From Borrelia puertoricensis (GTDB lineage Bacteria; Spirochaetota; Spirochaetia; Borreliales; Borreliaceae), in contig NZ_CP075396.1 in assembly GCF_023035875.1 (NCBI RefSeq), forward strand, positions 1 through 39,328: a stretch of 39,328 nucleotides of DNA, read 5' to 3'. Numbering within the stretch: the first letter of the stretch is position 1; each line of letters starts with the position of its first letter. Shown piece by piece: positions 8,861 to 17,951 of this stretch. Below the pieces are notes generated by a model, which saw nothing but the letters and a program-made list of their open reading frames with translations, ran no database searches and was not told the DNA's origin. Made by a program: the position numbers and the translations under genes.

Positions 8861-9089
8861 ATCAAATTATTGCATCCCCACCTCTGATCTTTACTCATTT
8901 ATCTTTGTTACATCTATCATATTTAAACTCCTATAATGTACTTATAACAAAAAAATTGTTTTTGTTAAAACTTTTGATATATTTTTTTGTTAAATTCTAC
9001 AAAATATATTTTTATTATAAATGGGTTTACTTTTCAACGGGTATTGCACTATCATAGTTAGTAGTAAATTCATAAAATAGGAGACTTGA
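8861..9089. promoter_or_regulatory. Divergent intergenic region beside plasmid maintenance operon
   Basis: This 229-bp AT-rich gap separates the minus-strand nuclease gene from the plus-strand PF57 gene. It contains two direct copies of TTTTTGTTAAA (near 8955 and 8984). In Borrelia linear plasmids the replication origin maps near the PF57/PF32 genes, so this is the best place for an origin or partition sites, by inference only. Confidence 0.4.
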
Positions 9090-10193
9090 ATGAGAGGCAC
9101 AAAAAAGCCAATTTATAAAAACAAACACCAACACAAATTAATCGTTTTAGTATCAACATTAAATTACGTGAACTTAAATCTTAATCAATACTCTCAAAGC
9201 AACATACTTTATTACTTTAATAACAATATGAAAAAGAATGACCAAAAACCTATTAAACTTAAAACTCTACAAAGTTATCTCTATAAATTAGAAAAAGTAT
9301 TTAAAGTGACAATTAATTATCACAGACATTTGGGTGTTAACATGGGGACTGAAATTTATTATGAACTTAAATACTCTAAAAAAGAATGTTACCGAATAAT
9401 CAATAAACACTTTAGAGATAAAAAAGAAGAAAGACACAAAAATCGTGTTAGTGCATATCTTGAAAAGACTTGCACTAAAAATAGCAGTGTAGAAAAATGG
9501 GAGTGTATTAATAATATTTATAATAATAAAGAAGAAGATAAGAACAGCATAAAATCTATAGAAAAATCACAAGTAAAAAAATACGCTAAGAAATGCAATT
9601 TTAAATCAAATGCTTTCCTTTCTATTTTGAATTTAGAAGCGAACAAAGATTTTAAAATTCAATTACTGAAAGCAATTAAAATAACTGAAAATAGTGGGTA
9701 CAAAAGAATAAATGATATTAAACCAAATAACAGTAAACTTGAAAGTAAACAAAAAGAATTAAGTAAAATACTAGACGAAATAAAAGCTGATCTAGAGAAT
9801 GAAGGGTATGACACCAAGCAATTAGAAACCCAAATACAAAATGTGTATGAACAATATAAAAATAAACCCCACTTTATCATAGAAAAAGATAAATACAATG
9901 ATTTAAAAAAGATAATAGGAAAACTTAAAAAAATAGTTAAACACATTAAAAAGAACGCACAAGAAAATGAGAGAGATATTAGAGATAATATCTTTAGCAT
10001 ACTTCTTGAACAATTAAGACATAAAGTAAACATGTCGGTTTTGGTACCAATATTAAAGAATTATTTAAGCAAACAGAACAAATTAGAATATGACAAGGTA
10101 TTTAGTAACCATTACTACTATGAACTTCTAGAGTTAATGGAAGATAATAAAAGTTATTTACAGTTAGAAAAATCTAAAAAAATTACTAGTTAA
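9090..10193 (+). CDS. Plasmid maintenance protein, PFam57 family
   Basis: The 367-residue product matches the Borrelia PF57 (ORF-A) family in length, lysine-rich character and position as the first gene of the four-gene maintenance locus. The N-terminal region has KLIVLVSTLNYVNLNLNQY and a segment around LKTLQSYLYKLEKVF, typical of this family. The rest is highly charged, with a coiled coil at about residues 225-300. PF57/62 proteins are needed for autonomous replication of Borrelia plasmids and are thought to act at the origin. The ATG follows ATAGGAGACTTGA with good spacing. PF50 follows after a gap of only 9 bp, so they are likely cotranscribed. Confidence 0.88.
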   Translation: MRGTKKPIYKNKHQHKLIVLVSTLNYVNLNLNQYSQSNILYYFNNNMKKNDQKPIKLKTLQSYLYKLEKVFKVTINYHRHLGVNMGTEIYYELKYSKKECYRIINKHFRDKKEERHKNRVSAYLEKTCTKNSSVEKWECINNIYNNKEEDKNSIKSIEKSQVKKYAKKCNFKSNAFLSILNLEANKDFKIQLLKAIKITENSGYKRINDIKPNNSKLESKQKELSKILDEIKADLENEGYDTKQLETQIQNVYEQYKNKPHFIIEKDKYNDLKKIIGKLKKIVKHIKKNAQENERDIRDNIFSILLEQLRHKVNMSVLVPILKNYLSKQNKLEYDKVFSNHYYYELLELMEDNKSYLQLEKSKKITS

Positions 10194-10202
10194 GGATTAG
10201 TT

Positions 10203-10760
10203 ATGAAGAATGTATTAGAACGCCTTAAAGAGAAAAAGTTAGAAATTAAGGATAAAAGAGATAAACCTATCTTTATTAAGATAGAAAGTAAAAATAACAA
10301 AACTTTATATCACACAAAAGTTATGACAGATTTTTATGCATTCGGAGTCAATAAAAAACAAAGTAAATTCTTTATTTTGCTTAGGAAGTTATTTAATAGA
10401 AAAGAAGCAGAATTTTTTAATCTATTTCCTGCAAGAGATGATGATAAATTTTTAGGTATTTTTTATGGCTATAAAAAACCAATAAAGAATGTTGTAACAA
10501 GATATGAAGAGAATGGGGTTATGAAAGCATCTACATTTTCAAAAGTTTATTACATAGAATTTAGATTTAAAAAAGGAAGTGTGTTTTGTTATCTTGTGGG
10601 AATTTCTTATTTACTTAGAAAAGATAAAGTAGATACGAATTATTGCAAATTTTTAGTTGATAAACTTGCAAACTTAGAAAAAGAAGTATATGAATTTTAC
10701 AATAAAAAATTACCAAATGGAGGTCTTATAACCAAATGGATAGAAAAAAACCTAAAATAA
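10203..10760 (+). CDS. Plasmid maintenance protein, PFam50 (DUF226) family
   Basis: The product has 185 residues, starts MKNVLERLKEKK and contains FFNLFPARDDDKFLGIFYGY, characteristic of the DUF226/PF50 family. It is required with PF57 and PF32 for stable plasmid replication or segregation; its biochemistry is unknown. It has AAGGA before the ATG, and its 3' end overlaps the ParA gene by 25 bp, indicating translational coupling. No lesion is seen. Confidence 0.88.
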   Translation: MKNVLERLKEKKLEIKDKRDKPIFIKIESKNNKTLYHTKVMTDFYAFGVNKKQSKFFILLRKLFNRKEAEFFNLFPARDDDKFLGIFYGYKKPIKNVVTRYEENGVMKASTFSKVYYIEFRFKKGSVFCYLVGISYLLRKDKVDTNYCKFLVDKLANLEKEVYEFYNKKLPNGGLITKWIEKNLK

Positions 10761-11509
10761 TTAGTATTGCAAGTCTTAAGGGAGGTGTTGGAAAAAGTAG
10801 TACCGGACTAATATTTGCAACGCTTTTAAGCGAAAATTATAAAGTACTTTTAATAGATATTGATACACAAGCTTCAATAACAAGTTATTTCTTTAATAAA
10901 ATTAAAGCAAAAAATATAGATTTAGCAAATATTAACATATACGAGGTATTGAAAGAAGATTCTTTAGAGATAAACAGTGCAATTATAAGTATCGGTAATA
11001 ATTTAGATCTGATACCTAGTTATTTAAGCTTGCATAAGTTTAATCAGGAAGCCATTTCATTTAAAGAATTAAGATTGAAAAAGAGATTAGAATCTTTACA
11101 GGATAATTATGATTATATATTAATTGATACCCCACCGAGTTTAGACTTTACTTTAATAAATGCTTTAGTAAGTAGTCATTATATATTAGTGCCAATAACA
11201 GCTGAAAAATGGGCAGTTGAAAGTTTAGATTTATTAGAATTTTATTCTAATAAAATAGGAGCTAGCATACCTACTTTTATACTAGTAACTAGATTTAAAA
11301 AAAATAATACCCATAAACATTTGCTTGATATTTTACAATCCAGGGATGATTTTTTAGGAACTATATCTGAAAGAGAGGATTTGAATAAAAGGATAGCAGA
11401 AAACAGTGTTTTTGATTTAAACAAAGATTATATATATGAATACCAAAATGTACTTAGATGTTTTTTAGATAAAATGGAAATTACATTATCTTTTGGATGG
11501 AAAATATAA
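10736..11509 (+). CDS. parA: ParA-family partition ATPase, PFam32
   Basis: The 257-residue ParA-type ATPase has a deviant Walker A motif SLKGGVGKSS at about residues 13-22, a Walker A' region LLIDIDTQAS, and a Walker B-like DYILIDTPPSL. It drives plasmid partition and is the main determinant of Borrelia plasmid compatibility, so its subtype would name the plasmid type. The ATG lies inside the end of PF50, with GGAGG about 12 bp upstream. It overlaps the start of PF49. Confidence 0.95.
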   Translation: MDRKKPKIISIASLKGGVGKSSTGLIFATLLSENYKVLLIDIDTQASITSYFFNKIKAKNIDLANINIYEVLKEDSLEINSAIISIGNNLDLIPSYLSLHKFNQEAISFKELRLKKRLESLQDNYDYILIDTPPSLDFTLINALVSSHYILVPITAEKWAVESLDLLEFYSNKIGASIPTFILVTRFKKNNTHKHLLDILQSRDDFLGTISEREDLNKRIAENSVFDLNKDYIYEYQNVLRCFLDKMEITLSFGWKI

Positions 11510-12111
11510 TGGAGATTTTGAATAAAAGAAAGAACAAATTTCCGGCACCGGAAAAAAGATTAGTTTCAGGAGGTTTAAATATGCATATACAATTGAATAA
11601 AAGAGATTTGTCTAATGAAAGTGATGCATTAGTTAAGTATAAATCATTAAAGTCAAAGTTAGTTATTAACTTTAAATCTGAAATCTGTTCTAGGATAGAA
11701 ACAATGAAAGTTTTAAAAGAAATAAAAGATAATGAGTATTATAAGCTCGATGGTTACAAGAATTTTGAAGATTTTACAAAAGATTATAAATTAGCCAAAA
11801 CTCAAGCCTATGATTACTTAAAGATTGCAAGTGCTATAGAAGAGGGTATTATTGAAGAAAGTTTTTTAGTAGAAAACGGGTTTAGACAGACATTGTTTGT
11901 TTTGAGGAACAGTGAAAGTAAAACATTAAAAAAATCAAGAGTAAATCCAATCAAACCGTTGAGGTTTCAACTTAAAAATCAAGAAAGTTATGATTTTTAT
12001 AAGCAAAATCCAAAACTTACGGGATTTATATTAGATAAGCTTTTTTCAAGTGAAAAGAAAATCTTGGAAAAATTTGTAAATGAATTTAAAATCGTAAAAG
12101 ATGAACAGTAA
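11509..12111 (+). CDS. Plasmid partition protein, PFam49
   Basis: The likely start is the ATG at 11509 (MEILNKRKNKF), which overlaps the ParA stop codon as TAATG. An ATG 12 bp upstream would add MENI. The product is about 200 residues, with LKEIKDNEYYKLDGYKNF and YKLAKTQAYDYLKIASAIEEG, a helical DNA-binding-like region seen in PF49 proteins. These are thought to act as the ParB-like partner of PF32. The order 57-50-32-49 is the classical Borrelia arrangement and all four genes are intact, so the locus is probably functional. Confidence 0.9.
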   Translation: MEILNKRKNKFPAPEKRLVSGGLNMHIQLNKRDLSNESDALVKYKSLKSKLVINFKSEICSRIETMKVLKEIKDNEYYKLDGYKNFEDFTKDYKLAKTQAYDYLKIASAIEEGIIEESFLVENGFRQTLFVLRNSESKTLKKSRVNPIKPLRFQLKNQESYDFYKQNPKLTGFILDKLFSSEKKILEKFVNEFKIVKDEQ

Positions 12112-12120
12112 GAAGTGTTT

Positions 12121-12293
12121 ATGAATAATTTATCACATAAGATATGTAGAGCAGAAGATTTGAGGATGGGGTTCTTAAAAAGGGATTTACTGAAGCAGTA
12201 ATATATAGTATTTTACACTTTATTTCTATTTTAGGAGTACCAATAATTATATCTATGATTATGTCTTTAATAAGTAAGTTTTTTATGGGGTAA
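12121..12293 (+). pseudogene. Small membrane protein remnant
   Basis: An ATG at 12121 opens MNNLSHKICRAEDL and then stops. One frame over, GVLKKGFTEAVIYSILHFIS continues into a hydrophobic helix ending at TAA 12291-12293. This looks like a one-membrane-segment protein broken by a frameshift near 12163. I do not recognise it. A phage holin is possible given the prophage debris nearby, but nothing shows that directly. Confidence 0.4.
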
Positions 12294-12386
12294 GAAAGTT
12301 ATTAGTAAAGGGTTGATTTTATTTGCAATTTGTTGTATTTTAGTTATTGTTAGTAGTGCTATCATTTTAGAACTACCTATTTTATG
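12294..12386 (+). pseudogene. Second short hydrophobic reading frame
   Basis: Directly after the previous remnant, codons read KKVISKGLILFAICCILVIV and on through a hydrophobic helix to TGA at 12384-12386. There is no start codon with a ribosome site. It may be the 3' part of the same decayed membrane gene or of a separate small gene. Confidence 0.35.
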
Positions 12387-12399
12387 ATCACCACAGTGA

Positions 12400-12462
12400 G
12401 CCTTAGAGCTTAGTTAAGAATTCTTTTAGAGTTTTTAATTAAGCTCTAAATTTTTTTTGTTA
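12400..12462 (+). terminator. Terminator closing the maintenance locus region
   Basis: TTAGAGCTTAGTTAA and TTAATTAAGCTCTAA pair across a loop of about 18 nt and are followed by TTTTTTTT. This is a strong intrinsic terminator about 300 bp after PF49. Confidence 0.75.
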
Positions 12463-12530
12463 ACGGTGTTGAAAATTTTTATTTTTTGTTATATATTTGT
12501 TTTTAGTAATTCATAAAGTAGGGGTTTGAT

Positions 12531-13406
12531 ATGACAAATGCAAATAAAATAACAAAGAATAAAAATCAAAATACAAAAACTAAAATGCGTAAAGCAGTTA
12601 AAAAGCTAAGTAAAAAAGCAAAAAGAAAAGTAACAGATATAATAATAAATGATCAAAGTTCAGTAACAAATGAAAATCAATCAGGGAGAAACTTTCTAAA
12701 GTCTTTACACAGTCTGCAAATGCATTTAAGTAGTGTTGCTAAGAACCTTAATGGATATGGAATATAAGTATCAAGATTTTAATGAGATAATCAGAGAAAT
12801 AAAGAATGTTATAAAAATCAATAATCTAGATATTTATTTTATATAATGTCCAACTATAAAAAATTTTGATTGTGATTTAGTTAATATTATTACAACAACA
12901 TTTTACAGTCCCAAGAGTGAATATGGAGAGTCATTTGATACACTTATTTACACAGAAGAGTTTTCTTCTCTAGGAATAAAGAATCAAAATACATTATCTC
13001 AACTTGTAGGTTCATGCATAACATATCACGAAAGATATGCTCTTGTAGGATCTCTTTCAATTGAGAGTGAAGTTGACACTGATGCTAGCTCTTTTAAAGT
13101 AAAAAAGGTATTAATAGTAAAGAAGTAAATACTAAAAGGGTAACTAAAGGCATAACAGAAAAGCAAACTACAAGCCATAAATCTGTAATTAAGCTTGATA
13201 AGCTTCTTAAACGTATACCTGCTAAGTATAATTATTACAAGAATTTGTTACAAGCATCTGAAAGAATGCATTAGGTATTAGATGAGACACCTTTTGATAA
13301 TTTAGAAATAATATATAAGTTTTTACTACAATTAAAAAATGATAATTATTCTAATATACTCAAGTTTTTTGAAACTAAACCAGAGCTTAAAACTATAGAA
13401 TATTGA
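12531..13406 (+). pseudogene. Decayed plasmid/phage-type gene, several stops and a frameshift
   Basis: The first 78 codons are open (start ATG 12531 after GTAGGGG; lysine-rich MTNANKITKNKNQNTKTK). A frameshift at about 12766 leads into YQDFNEIIREIKNV, a TAA near 12844, then PTIKNFDCDLVNIITTTFYS and a clean run to about 13127. Further pieces (ITEKQTTSHKSVIKLDKLLK, then ETPFDNLEIIYKFL) lie beyond more stops. Together they describe one protein of about 290 residues. The family is not one I can name with confidence; a Borrelia prophage structural or accessory gene is likely from context. Confidence 0.6.
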
Positions 13407-13472
13407 ATTGAGCTTGTAAATAATTATTTAACTTATTTTATCTCTTAATGAGAACTTAGATTACTTTCATTG

Positions 13473-14058
13473 CAGAGTTCTAAGAGTAGATTCTTAAAAT
13501 CTCTTATTAGTTTAAGTAATGATTTCTTAAATGTTTTTACTTCCCTTACTGATATGGTTTGAGGGATTTTAGTTTTTAATACTAATACTAAGAATTCTGA
13601 TGTTGGGAACTACTTTAAGACCGTTCAGGATATTCTTTCATTTACTGAGACAGCCCTTGAGAAAATTGTTGCTGACATGAAATCTGAGAATAATCCTAAT
13701 TCAGATGCTACTGATATCTAATTACTAATACTCTTGATAAAATAATCCAAGGGGCTAAAACTGTTAGTGAAGCTATTGGTACTGATGCTAATGACCTACT
13801 TGGTAATGTTACTGCTGACAATAATGGCGTTACTGCTGGAGCTGGTATTGATAGTCTAGTAAAGTGTATTAAATCAATTATAGATGTGGTACTTAAAGAC
13901 AAAGGGAATCCTGAAGTGAGGGATGATAAAAAGGCTGAAGATGGTAATAGCACAAGGAATAATGATGGTGTGGGTAAATTGTTTGATGGTAGTATTGGAG
14001 CTGGTTCGGATGATAGAAAAGCAGCAGCTGATGCTGCTAAGGTGCTGCTAAGGCTATT
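13473..14058 (+). pseudogene. vlp: vlp fragment, class G2, 5' two-thirds only
   Basis: The fragment starts inside the mature region ([21 protein letters not shown]). It has no signal peptide and no 5' homology block; a T-rich flank with TTTTATCTCTTAATGA precedes it, as at other headless cassettes. Lesions include a TGA for Gly near 13560 and a deletion of about 11 bp near 13720. It ends at ADAAK just before the conserved GAVTGADIL segment, where it joins the next cassette. It is a donor fragment only. Confidence 0.85.
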
Positions 14059-15036
14059 AGTGCTGAGGATCCTAAAACCACATTCTTAACTTCTATTGCT
14101 AATTTGGGTAAAGGGTTCTTAGATGTTTTTACTTCTCTTTCTGATATGATTACTGGGGCCTTTGGCATTAAAACTGACACTAAAAAGGAAGATATTGGTA
14201 ACTATTTCACTTCTATTGAAAAAACTATGACATCTGTTAAAAAGAAGTTACAGACGGAAGTTGCTAAGAATGGGAATTACTCAAAAATTAAATCAGTTGT
14301 TGATACGTTTATTACTGAGACATTAGATAAAATTGCAGAAGGAGCTAAGACAGCTGCTAGTGGGGCTACTAGTAGCGATGCTATTGGTAATGCTGTTAAA
14401 GACCAGGAGGCTACACCAGTAGACGCTATAAGTGTTAATCCCCTTGTTAAGGGGATTAAAGAAATAGTTGGTGTGGTTTTAAAAAAGGGTGAAGGAGATG
14501 CAAGTGCTACTAAGACTGGTAACACAGAGCAAAAATCAATTGGTAAGTTGCTTGGTAAAAAGGATGATGGTACAGAAGCACATGCTGCTGCAGCTAGTGC
14601 ATCAATAGGCGCAGTAACTGGTGCTGACATCTTGCAAGCTATTGCTAAATCTGCTGAGGCTGCTAATAATGATGTTGGGATTGATCAAGCAAAGAATGCT
14701 GCTGAGATTGCTGCTGCTAACAAAGATGATGATAAGGAATTTGGCGATACTTTAAAAGATAAAGATGCAGTTATTGCTGCTGGAATAGCATTGCGAGCAA
14801 TGGCTAAGGATGGTAAGTTTGCGGCTAAGAATGACGATAAATCTGCCAATGCAGTAAAGGGGGCAGCTGCTAGTGCTGTTGGTAAGACTTTAAGTACTCT
14901 TATTATTGCTATTAGAAATACTGTTGATAGTGGGTTAAAGTCAATAAATGCAGCTCTTGCTACAGTTAAACAAGAAGATAAGTCTGCAGATTCTACTACA
15001 CCTGCAGAAGCAGCAACCGGTAGCCAGAAACAATAA
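14059..15036 (+). pseudogene. vlp: vlp, class G1, headless silent cassette
   Basis: From SAEDPKTTFLTSIANLGKGF at 14059 the frame is open to the natural end GSQKQ (about 325 codons). There is no signal peptide, lipobox, ribosome site or start. The sequence is joined directly to the preceding G2 fragment, with a frame change at the junction. Conserved blocks are [33 protein letters not shown] and [15 protein letters not shown]. It is an archive copy usable only by recombination. A vlp-type terminator follows at 15068. Confidence 0.9.
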
Positions 15037-15067
15037 AAAATTATTAATATCACTAAATAAAGTCATT

Positions 15068-15108
15068 TGAGGAAAACTTTTCTCTTCATGAGAGTCGTTT
15101 TCCTTTTA
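15068..15108 (+). terminator. vlp-type terminator
   Basis: GAGGAAAAC pairs with GTTTTCCT, with an inner CTCT/AGAG stem, followed by TTTT. The preceding AAATAAAGTCATTT is the conserved vlp 3' block. Confidence 0.75.
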
Positions 15109-15150
15109 TATGTATCTTGCCCCCTTGAGTAAAAAAGGAGGCACGTGATA

Positions 15151-15786
15151 ATGAAAAGAATTACTTTATGTGCGTTATTAATGACTTTATTTTTACTTAT
15201 TTCTTGTAATACTTCAGGAAAAAATCTTACAGATGATGAAGTGGCTAAATCTGATGGCACTGTTATTGATTTAGCTAAAATAACTAAGAACATCAAAGAC
15301 TCTGTCGCTTTTGCTAAGAGTGTTAAAGAAATTCATACTTTAGTTAAGTCTATTGATGAACTTGCTAAAGCTATTAAAAAGAAAATTCAAGCAGGTGGGC
15401 TTCAAGACGATAATGATAATTTAAATGGAACATTACTTGCAGGGGCATATCAAATAATATCTGATGCAGACTCTAAATTGACAGCTTTGGAGGGCAACGC
15501 TGAAAAATTTGCTGGGATGAAGGATAAAGTTACTTCTGCTAAGCAAAAAAGTATAGCATTTTTAAATAAATTGAAGTCAGAAAATGCTACTCTTGGGGTG
15601 GCTTCAGCAGCTGTTTCTAGTGCTAATGCGAAGGAAGCCATAGATAGAAATAATGGTTCTAAGACTAAAGGAGCGCAAGAGCTTAGTGATTTGAATACAG
15701 CAATTGATGCGTTGTTAGAGGCTGCTGAAGCGGCAGTAACAGCTGCAATTAGTGAGCTTACAACTCCTGCTAAACCCTCTAACTAA
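15151..15786 (+). CDS. vsp: Vsp variable small protein
   Basis: The ATG at 15151 follows AAGGAGGCACGTGATA, so the in-frame GTG six bases upstream is not used. The 211-residue product has signal peptide [19 protein letters not shown] and mature start [20 protein letters not shown]. Vsps are OspC-related helical surface lipoproteins and serotype antigens. The conserved first helix ([19 protein letters not shown]) and the final helix (ELSDLNTAIDALLEAAE) match the other vsp cassettes; the middle varies. The gene is intact but no promoter is evident, so it is probably silent here. Confidence 0.93.
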   Translation: MKRITLCALLMTLFLLISCNTSGKNLTDDEVAKSDGTVIDLAKITKNIKDSVAFAKSVKEIHTLVKSIDELAKAIKKKIQAGGLQDDNDNLNGTLLAGAYQIISDADSKLTALEGNAEKFAGMKDKVTSAKQKSIAFLNKLKSENATLGVASAAVSSANAKEAIDRNNGSKTKGAQELSDLNTAIDALLEAAEAAVTAAISELTTPAKPSN

Positions 15787-15854
15787 GGATAAATTATTAT
15801 AAGATTAATTTTAATTGATGGTAATTTTCTTATAAAATAAAGTCTATAAATAAT

Positions 15855-15887
15855 AAGCTAAGAGTTTTCTTCTCTTAGCTTTTTTTG
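15855..15887 (+). terminator. vsp-type terminator
   Basis: AAGCTAAGAG pairs with CTCTTAGCTT and is followed by a T-run. It is the shared vsp 3' structure and is preceded by AAATAAAGTC, a block also found at vlp ends. Confidence 0.85.
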
Positions 15888-16025
15888 TTCTTTTATTTCT
15901 TTATTTACTTCCTTTATTACTTTGTTATACTTCCTTAAGATTTCTTATGATTACTTTTATCTTTTAGACTTATATTTATTCATTGATTTTATCTTGTTTT
16001 ATCTCTTAATGATAGTTTAAATTTC

Positions 16026-16638
16026 TTGCCTTTACTTTTTAGCTGTGTCAGTGGCAGTACTAATTCTGAGGATCCTAAAACCACATTTTTAACTTCTATT
16101 GCTAATTTAGGTAAAGGTTTCTTAGATGTTTTTACTTCTCTTTCTGATATGGTTTCTGGAGCCTTTGGTATTAAAGCTGATACTAAGAAATCTGACATTG
16201 GTAAGTATTTCACTTCTATTGAAACAACTATTAACACATTTAAAAAAAAGTTACAAGATCAAGTTGCTACTAATGGGAATTATGCAAAGATAAAGGAAGT
16301 TGTTGATACTTTTATCACTAACACATTAGACAAGATTGCAGCAGGGGCTAGAGAAGCTGCTAAAGGAGCTGAGGGTAATGACCCAATTGGTAATGTTGCA
16401 GCTGCTGGTGCTAATAATGCTGGTGGTACTGGAGGGGATGTTATAAGCTTGATAAATGGAATTAAGACTATTGTTGAAGTGGTTCTTAAAGGCAAAGGAA
16501 ATGCTGAAGCAGGGGATTCTAAGAGATACTGTTGATACTGGTTTAAAGTCAATTAGTGATGCTCTTGCTACAGTTATACAAGAAGATAAATCTGCAGATT
16601 CTACTACTCCTGCAGACGTAACAGCTGGTGGACAATAA
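16026..16638 (+). pseudogene. vlp: vlp, class G1, headless with large internal deletion
   Basis: The codons begin at the lipobox (LLFSCVSGSTNSEDPKTTF) without a signal peptide or ribosome site. The frame is open to about 16515 (VVLKGKGNAEAGDS) and then jumps to the last 45 codons (DTVDTGLKSISDALATVIQ), out of frame. About 450-500 bp spanning the GADILQ and [12 protein letters not shown] blocks are missing compared with sister cassettes. A vlp-type terminator follows. Confidence 0.88.
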
Positions 16639-16678
16639 ATAATTATTAATAAAATATACATAACTAAATAAAGTCATT

Positions 16679-16720
16679 TGAGGAAAACTTTTCTTTTCAT
16701 AAGAATTGTTTTCCTTATTT
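16679..16720 (+). terminator. vlp-type terminator
   Basis: GAGGAAAAC and GTTTTCCT with an inner TTCTTTTCAT/AAGAA loop, then T-rich DNA. It lies after the deleted vlp cassette. Confidence 0.7.
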
Positions 16721-16779
16721 TATTTTATTTAACAAAGTTTTAACCATTTTGACCCTGAGTAATAAGGAGGCACGTGATA

Positions 16780-17850
16780 ATGAAAAGAATTACTTTATGT
16801 GCGTTATTAATGACTTTATTTTTACTTCTTAGCTGTGGCAGTGGACAACAATCACTTGATTCTGCTAATGGTGGTGGGGCAGCTACAGGAGGGAGCAGTT
16901 TAAGTTCAGTTCTCATGGATATAGGTAGAAGTGCTGAGAATGCTTTTTATTCATTTTTAGAGTTACTATCCGGTACATTAGGCTTTACTGCTAAATCAAC
17001 TACAAAGAAGAGTGATGTAGGGGGTTATTTTAACAGTCTAGGTGCGAAGCTTGGACAAGCATCAGAAGAGTTAGAACAAGTAGCAGTTAAAGCAACAGCA
17101 GGTATTGATACAAGCGATGCATCTAAAAATCCTATTAGAGTAGCTATTGATTCTGCTAAGGCTACTTTAAACACATTAAAAACTCATTTAGACTCTTTAA
17201 AAGATATAGGTGATGCTAAAGTAGTAGGAGATGCAGCAAGTGATGCTGCAGGAACAGCTGCAGATGAAACTGAATTAAAGAAAGCATATAATTCATTGAA
17301 AGGAATAGTGGAAACAGCTACTACAGAAGGTATTTCAAAGCCAAAAGTAGGAGCAACAACATTAAAAGTAGATAATGCAGATAATAAGGATGGTGCTAAA
17401 ATATTGGCTACAGACAACAAACCAGCAGCAACTGATGCAGCTAAGGCAGCAGCAATACTAGCAACAGTAAGTGGTGAAGAAATTCTAGACTCAATAGTTA
17501 AATCAGGAGAAAGTGATGCAGCACTAGCAGCAGCTGCAAATGGAAGTACAACTGCCATTTCTTTTGCTAAAGGAGGATCAGCTGCTAATTTAGCAGGTGC
17601 AGATACTGCAAAGGCAGCAGCAGTAGCAGGAGGGGTAGCATTACGTTCTTTAGTTAAGACAGGTAAATTAGCATCTGCAGCAGCTGGACAAGGAGGACAA
17701 GGAGAAGCGCAAGGAGTAAGAATAACCGCGGCAAATAAGTTATTAGTAGCGGTAGAAGATCTAATTAAAAAGACAGTAAAGAATGTTCTTGAGAAAGCAA
17801 AAGCAAAGATAGATGAGGCAAGAGCTCCAAAAGAAGCAGGTCAGAAGTAA
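16780..17850 (+). CDS. vlp: Vlp, class G3 (Vlp7/alpha-like), complete
   Basis: The ATG at 16780 follows the standard 5' block AAGGAGGCACGTGATA. The product is 356 residues, with lipobox LLSC and mature start CGSGQQSLDSANGGG. The segment SSVLMDIGRSAENAFYSFLE through [18 protein letters not shown] matches my recollection of B. hermsii Vlp7, so an alpha-type assignment is likely. The end is EARAPKEAGQK. Codons strongly favour A-ending alanine and glycine codons (GCA, GGA), unlike the GCT-rich G1 and G2 cassettes. It has its own terminator type. It is complete but without a visible promoter. Confidence 0.93.
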   Translation: MKRITLCALLMTLFLLLSCGSGQQSLDSANGGGAATGGSSLSSVLMDIGRSAENAFYSFLELLSGTLGFTAKSTTKKSDVGGYFNSLGAKLGQASEELEQVAVKATAGIDTSDASKNPIRVAIDSAKATLNTLKTHLDSLKDIGDAKVVGDAASDAAGTAADETELKKAYNSLKGIVETATTEGISKPKVGATTLKVDNADNKDGAKILATDNKPAATDAAKAAAILATVSGEEILDSIVKSGESDAALAAAANGSTTAISFAKGGSAANLAGADTAKAAAVAGGVALRSLVKTGKLASAAAGQGGQGEAQGVRITAANKLLVAVEDLIKKTVKNVLEKAKAKIDEARAPKEAGQK

Positions 17851-17885
17851 AATAGATAATTAAATTATTAAGTAATTAGAGTAAA

Positions 17886-17926
17886 AGGCAATCTTAGAGA
17901 TAACTCTAGGATGCCCTCTTTTTTTG
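17886..17926 (+). terminator. Terminator of class G3 vlp
   Basis: GGCAATCTTAGAG pairs with CTCTAGGATGCC around a short loop and is followed by CTCTTTTTTT. It differs in sequence from the GAGGAAAAC type used by the other vlp classes. A related stem (AGAAGGCA/TGCCTTCT) follows the G3 gene at 34693. Confidence 0.8.
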
Positions 17927-17951
17927 TTGTAATTAAACTTAAGAATTTAAA

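Noticed and set aside
14277..14630. Long minus-strand open frames opposite vlp and vsp cassettes (many throughout 14-35 kb)
   Set aside because: They are a by-product of the GCT/GCA-rich coding sequence on the plus strand, and repeat at the same place opposite each cassette.
15145..15150. GTG starts six bases before the vsp and vlp ATG codons
   Set aside because: They overlap the CACGTG of the ribosome-site block; the ATG has correct spacing from AAGGAGG.
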